Part shown: positions 5,106-5,106 of the stretch, piece after piece | Numbering within the stretch: the stretch's first letter is position 1 | Layout: the number at the start of each line of letters is the position of its first letter | NCBI GenBank assembly: GCA_030037185.1 | Contig: JASHRR010000950.1 | Span: 1-5,106 of the forward strand | Direction: 5' to 3' | Source: Xanthobacteraceae bacterium | GTDB taxonomy: Bacteria; Pseudomonadota; Alphaproteobacteria; Rhizobiales; Xanthobacteraceae | DNA length: 5,106 nt | Position numbers and translations under genes: made by a program | Notes under the pieces: model-generated | Databases searched by the model: none | Told to the model about the DNA's origin: nothing | Seen by the model: only the letters and a program-made list of their open reading frames with translations

Positions 5106-5106
5106 C

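Overview
The window is GC-rich DNA with strongly GC-biased third codon positions. The intact genes (an amidase, a CaiB/BaiF CoA-transferase, a dCMP-deaminase-type enzyme and a small MCDYSL-type conserved protein) look like those of Bradyrhizobium, Rhodopseudomonas and related alphaproteobacteria. That placement rests on recalled family resemblance, not on a search.

Layout, left to right. At 1-824 (minus) is the N-terminal 274 codons of an amidase-signature hydrolase that runs off the left edge. At 825-1143 no gene is recognisable. At 1144-1594 (plus) is the decayed 3' end of a bacterial polynucleotide kinase-phosphatase (Pnkp), an RNA-repair enzyme. At about 1672-2407 (plus) is a remnant of an IscB-type IS200/IS605-superfamily element. 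It has a well-folded HEARO/omega-RNA segment (about 1672-1925), then a broken iscB reading frame (1929-2340) that keeps the RRXRR/RuvC-I start and the C-terminal tail but has lost the middle, then right-end hairpins. At 2449-2925 (plus) is an intact zinc-dependent deoxycytidylate deaminase-like gene. At 2980-4188 (minus) is an intact family III CoA-transferase, convergent with the deaminase. At 4189-4691 is a 500-base divergent intergenic region containing a degenerate CTTG-rich repeat tract. At 4692-5105 (plus) is a small conserved protein of unknown function.

The intact genes do not form one pathway. Amidase and CoA-transferase genes are common in catabolic regions of soil alphaproteobacteria, and the deaminase is a nucleotide-metabolism gene standing alone. 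The block 825-2448 reads as a graveyard of accessory material: a dead RNA-repair gene and a dead IscB element between housekeeping-like neighbours.

The main point of interest is that the omega-RNA appears structurally preserved (several GNRA-capped hairpins with perfect stems) while the protein it should guide is destroyed by frameshifts, a stop and a large internal deletion. The RNA is therefore either a recent fossil or an orphan guide RNA that might work with an IscB encoded elsewhere.
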